Shown here: positions 5,294 to 8,089 of the stretch, in pieces | Numbering within the stretch: position 1 is the stretch's first letter | How the letters are laid out: every line of letters starts with the position of its first letter | Source: Pseudomonadota bacterium | Lineage (GTDB): Bacteria > Pseudomonadota > Alphaproteobacteria > Rs-D84 | Direction: 5' to 3' | NCBI GenBank assembly: GCA_030531915.1 | Contig: JAUNMD010000040.1 | Coordinates: 1 to 8,089, forward strand | Length of the DNA: 8,089 nt | Made by a program: the position numbers and the translations under genes | The notes under the pieces: model-generated | Database searches by the model: none | What the model was told of the DNA's origin: nothing | The model's input: the letters and a program-made list of their open reading frames with translations, nothing else

Positions 5294-6568
5294 TTATTTG
5301 AAATTTTCGTGCCATATGTCCGCCAAATCGGCGTGGAATGCTGCCCCTTGGGTAATAATGGACATTGCACCATCAAAATAACCACGCGAATTTTTGATTA
5401 CATCGTCACGACGAATGCTGTCGGCCATACGATTTGCTTCATAAAAATCGTACAGGCGGTCGTAATCGGCATAAAAGCCAATCAATGTTGCCATGCGCTG
5501 GGACGCAGATTCCAACCAATCGGCATTTCCCAATTTATTTTTATGTGTAAAACGTATCAAATCGTCGTCTGTGATTGGATTTTCGGTGTACACGCGGTGG
5601 GCGGTCTTTGCAATCAGTGCAACCACGCGTTCAATATTTTCCGGCGCGGTTTCGGTTGTAACGCCACTGACGCCAAACTTTTCGTTGCCATAGCCCGTCA
5701 TCTGTAATCCATAGACCAACCCATTTTCACGGCGCACGACATCCAATAACTGGCGTCCCAAGAAACGTTCGAATTTACCCACGCATTTATTATTAAAGCG
5801 GCATTCGTATTCCAATGGCCAGATATCAGGGAACAATATGCGCAATTTAATGTTTTTATCATCTGGGCGCAGGTTGTGCGCAACCGTTGGCGTATACGTG
5901 ATACTGGTATTCATTGGCACAAAATGCGTGTCCAAAAACGCGAATTTTTCCGTAATATGCGCCAACATATCATCGGCATCAATAATCTTGCCAGACACGC
6001 TGATTATGCAATTCTGGGCGGACAGGCGACGTTGCAAAAATGCCAACATTTGGTCACGCGTAAAAGAATCGATTGTTTCATACGTACCCAATATACGCAA
6101 AGAGCCAGTTGCATAATTAAACAGTTTCCCAGATATAAAATCTATCAACTGGCGTTCGGGCTTGTCCGATGCACGGCGCAATTCGTCCTTGATAACAGTG
6201 CGTTCCAATTCAATTTTTTCTGGGTCAAACAACGAATTTTGCAACTGGTCAGCGAACACGTCCAACAACAGATTTGCGTTTTCAGCCAAAATACGTCCGC
6301 ATAATTCCAACGATGTATTGCTTGTGCGCGCATTTTTCGTGCCACCGTTAAAATCCATAAAATCATCAAACGCACGCGGGTTTGGAAAACGCGTTGTCCC
6401 CTTGCACAACATATGTTCACAAAAATGGGTAATTCCCATCTCTGCGGGCGTTTCATCACGTGCACCCGTTTTGAACAACACACTTATCGTCGTGGTTTCC
6501 AAATCCATCGGGTCAAGGATTACCGTCATACCACTGGGCAGTTTATGCAGTGTTGGTTCAAATTTCAT
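5294..6568 (-). CDS. M16 family zinc metallopeptidase (processing-peptidase-like)
   Basis: An inverted-zincin peptidase of family M16 (mitochondrial processing peptidase beta / pitrilysin superfamily), 424 aa, the usual size of the short bacterial members that act as dimers. The zinc motif HxxEH is intact as HFCEH (His48, Glu51, His52) in GITHFCEHMLCKGTTRF. The third ligand is probably Glu129 in ERTVIKDE, about 78 residues on as in the family. The C-terminal half keeps the conserved Arg/Tyr segment RRENGLVYGLQ (279-289), which closes over substrate. No signal peptide is seen, so it should be cytoplasmic. The start at 6568 overlaps the queA stop by one base (TAATG), with ribosome site AAGGA 7 bases before it. 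A Met at 6598 gives a longer reading with no ribosome site and is not used. Its natural substrate is not shown by the sequence. Confidence 0.94.
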   Translation of the reverse strand: MKFEPTLHKLPSGMTVILDPMDLETTTISVLFKTGARDETPAEMGITHFCEHMLCKGTTRFPNPRAFDDFMDFNGGTKNARTSNTSLELCGRILAENANLLLDVFADQLQNSLFDPEKIELERTVIKDELRRASDKPERQLIDFISGKLFNYATGSLRILGTYETIDSFTRDQMLAFLQRRLSAQNCIISVSGKIIDADDMLAHITEKFAFLDTHFVPMNTSITYTPTVAHNLRPDDKNIKLRILFPDIWPLEYECRFNNKCVGKFERFLGRQLLDVVRRENGLVYGLQMTGYGNEKFGVSGVTTETAPENIERVVALIAKTAHRVYTENPITDDDLIRFTHKNKLGNADWLESASQRMATLIGFYADYDRLYDFYEANRMADSIRRDDVIKNSRGYFDGAMSIITQGAAFHADLADIWHENFK

Positions 6569-7623
6569 TACGCATCCTTTTTGAATAACAGGCAACAATC
6601 GCCGTATGAAAAGAATCTGTATTTTTCAGCCACCGCGTGTGCGTATGCGGCCTTCATTTCATTCAGACCAGCAAACGCAGAAACTAACATAAACAGTGTC
6701 GATTTTGGTAAATGGAAATTGGTCAACAATACGTCCACCGCACCAAACGTGTACCCTGGCGTAATAAATATATCGGTTGTATCACAAAACGGCACAACAC
6801 GGCGGCAACGCTCTGATTCCGGCAATGTGCGGTTACGTATTGCCGCACTTTCCAGTGTTCGCATTGATGTTGTCCCAACCGCGATAACACGTTTTGCATT
6901 GTTTATAATGTCCGCCTGTGCGGGCGTAATCTGACACCATTCACTGTGCATTTTGTGTTGGGTTAGATCCTCGGTCTTGACCGGCATCCATGTGCCCGCA
7001 CCAACATGCAGGGTAACCTTGACAATCTGTGCACCACGGCGCGCAATTTCGTCCATCAGTTCGGGCGTAAAATGCAACCCCGCCGTTGGTGCCGCCATTG
7101 AACCGATTGGGTCGGCATAAACGGTCTGGTAACGTTCACGATCAGAATCCTCTTGGTCACGATGCATATATGGTGGCAATGGCATTTTGCCGATTTTATT
7201 CAGAACCGCAAACACATCGTCACATAAAAATTCCAGTTTCAGACCACTGTCCGCATCAGAATCCACCACGCGGATTTGCGTGCCGTCGGTCATGGTCAAT
7301 GTATCACCAACCGCGATACGCGTGAATTTCTTGCACAATCCCCACCACAGGTTACCACCCGCCGCGGTATGCAGTGTGATTTCATATTCGTGACCCGCCG
7401 CATCGGTCGCATCAAATCGCGCCGGAATAACGCGCGAATTGTTAAACACCACCACGTCGCCCGGGCGAATATAATCCAAAAAATCCCGAATATGCCGATC
7501 CGCCAATTCCAATTCAGGGGAACTTTTCACCACCAGCATACGTGATGCATCACGGCGTGCCAATGGGTGCGACGCAATCAATTCGGTGGGTAATTCAAAA
7601 TCAAAGTCCGATGTGTGCAACAT
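6568..7623 (-). CDS. queA: S-adenosylmethionine:tRNA ribosyltransferase-isomerase
   Basis: QueA transfers and isomerises the ribosyl part of S-adenosylmethionine onto preQ1 at tRNA position 34, giving epoxyqueuosine. It is 351 aa, normal for the family. All signature blocks are present: GDVVVFNNSRVIPARF (55-70), GKMPLPPYM (145-153), YQTVYADPIGSMAAPTAGLHFT (165-186), LHVGAGTWMPV (205-215), HKMHSEW (223-229), VGTTSMRTLES (249-259), VDVLLTNFHLPKSTL (296-310) and YRFFSYGDCCLL (335-346). Start Met is taken at 7623, one base after the era stop. A longer frame from 7698 would overlap the end of era by about 70 bases and adds residues absent from the family. A GGAG lies about 13 bases upstream in the era end, a little far, so coupling to era translation is likely. 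The TAA stop overlaps the ATG of the M16 peptidase gene. Confidence 0.98.
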   Translation of the reverse strand: MLHTSDFDFELPTELIASHPLARRDASRMLVVKSSPELELADRHIRDFLDYIRPGDVVVFNNSRVIPARFDATDAAGHEYEITLHTAAGGNLWWGLCKKFTRIAVGDTLTMTDGTQIRVVDSDADSGLKLEFLCDDVFAVLNKIGKMPLPPYMHRDQEDSDRERYQTVYADPIGSMAAPTAGLHFTPELMDEIARRGAQIVKVTLHVGAGTWMPVKTEDLTQHKMHSEWCQITPAQADIINNAKRVIAVGTTSMRTLESAAIRNRTLPESERCRRVVPFCDTTDIFITPGYTFGAVDVLLTNFHLPKSTLFMLVSAFAGLNEMKAAYAHAVAEKYRFFSYGDCCLLFKKDA

Positions 7624-7624
7624 T

Positions 7625-8089
7625 TTATTTCGTGAACTCCAACCCCTGATCTTCGTAATTTTCGGCCTTGTTTTCCCAATCGGGCTCAACACGCACAAAC
7701 AGGTGCAGGCGCGCGTTCACGCCCCACTGATCCTGAATATCATGGCGGGCGGCGGTGCCGATTTGTTTTAATTGTTCACCACCACGGCCAATTACAATCT
7801 TTTTATGCGCATCGTTTTGAACGGCGATTTTCTGGTATATGTCCAAGACCCCATCCGCGTCAACATCAACCCGTTCGGTCAATACATTGATGTGATACGG
7901 CAATTCTTGGTGAATATATTTGTAAATCTTTTCCCGTGTCAATTCCGACAGGTACAGATTATCAGGCACGTCCACCGCATCAGATGCATCAAACATATAT
8001 GGTGACGCCGGCATTACCGCGGCCAGCGCGTCCAACATACCGTCCACGCCGTCGTTTTTCAGTGCCGAAATCATAAATATTTCGCGCCA
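7625..8089 (-). CDS. era: GTPase Era, C-terminal part (5' end outside window)
   Basis: Era is an essential GTPase that binds the 3' end of 16S rRNA and takes part in 30S maturation. The 154 residues in the window begin just before the G5 box, ISALKNDGV, with in-frame codons continuing to the right edge, so the GTP-binding P-loop and G2-G4 boxes are outside. After the linker (YLSELTREKIYKYIHQELPYH, family 'REK...ELPY') comes the type II KH domain. Its VIGRGGEQLKQIGTAAR has an intact GxxG loop (GRGG), and it ends with LFVRVEPDWENKAENYEDQGLEF, the typical alphaproteobacterial-style Era tail. The TAA stop at 7625-7627 is one base from the queA ATG, so the two genes form one operon. Rnc (RNase III) often precedes era in bacteria, but that region is not visible here. 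Confidence 0.96.
   Translation of the reverse strand, partial: WREIFMISALKNDGVDGMLDALAAVMPASPYMFDASDAVDVPDNLYLSELTREKIYKYIHQELPYHINVLTERVDVDADGVLDIYQKIAVQNDAHKKIVIGRGGEQLKQIGTAARHDIQDQWGVNARLHLFVRVEPDWENKAENYEDQGLEFTK

Noticed and set aside
7624..7698. N-terminal extension of queA to a Met at 7698
   Set aside because: It would overlap the KH-domain end of era by about 70 bases and adds residues that QueA proteins do not have. The family's normal N-terminus begins at 7623.

Overview
The window looks like chromosomal core and near-core DNA from a Gram-negative bacterium, most likely an alphaproteobacterium. An outer-membrane TolC-family protein with a Sec signal peptide shows an outer membrane. 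The Era, QueA, Tgt and M16 peptidase sequences have an alphaproteobacterial flavour, but this lineage call is an inference made without a database search. No transposase, integrase, phage gene or CRISPR array is visible. Genes are tightly packed and no stretch over 300 bases lacks one.

The left part (1-1660, plus strand) holds the 3' end of an ABC-2 type permease, then 11 bases later a complete TolC-family outer-membrane channel. Together they form the tail of a tripartite export operon that ends in a strong bidirectional hairpin terminator. Converging on that terminator from the right is a small two-helix membrane protein gene (94 aa, minus strand) with its own good promoter.

Everything else to the right edge is also on the minus strand. 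Read in transcription order it is: era (3' part only, running in from the right edge), queA (1 base after era), an M16 zinc peptidase (start overlapping the queA stop by one base), a 71-base gap with a likely promoter, tgt, then four genes I do not recognise: 133 aa (ATGA overlap with tgt), 327 aa (two membrane helices around a coiled-coil region plus a CxxC), 64 aa (Met/Arg-rich) and 92 aa (one helix plus coiled coil). After these come tRNA-Gly(GCC) and an intrinsic terminator.

Tgt and QueA are consecutive steps of queuosine tRNA modification: Tgt exchanges G34 for preQ1 and QueA adds the epoxycyclopentanediol ring. Era acts in 30S ribosome maturation, so era-queA-M16-tgt is a translation-centred cluster with a processing-type peptidase inside it. 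The unexplained part is the run of four small or membrane-anchored proteins co-directional with and probably co-transcribed behind tgt, ending at a glycine tRNA that carries an unusual A73 discriminator base.
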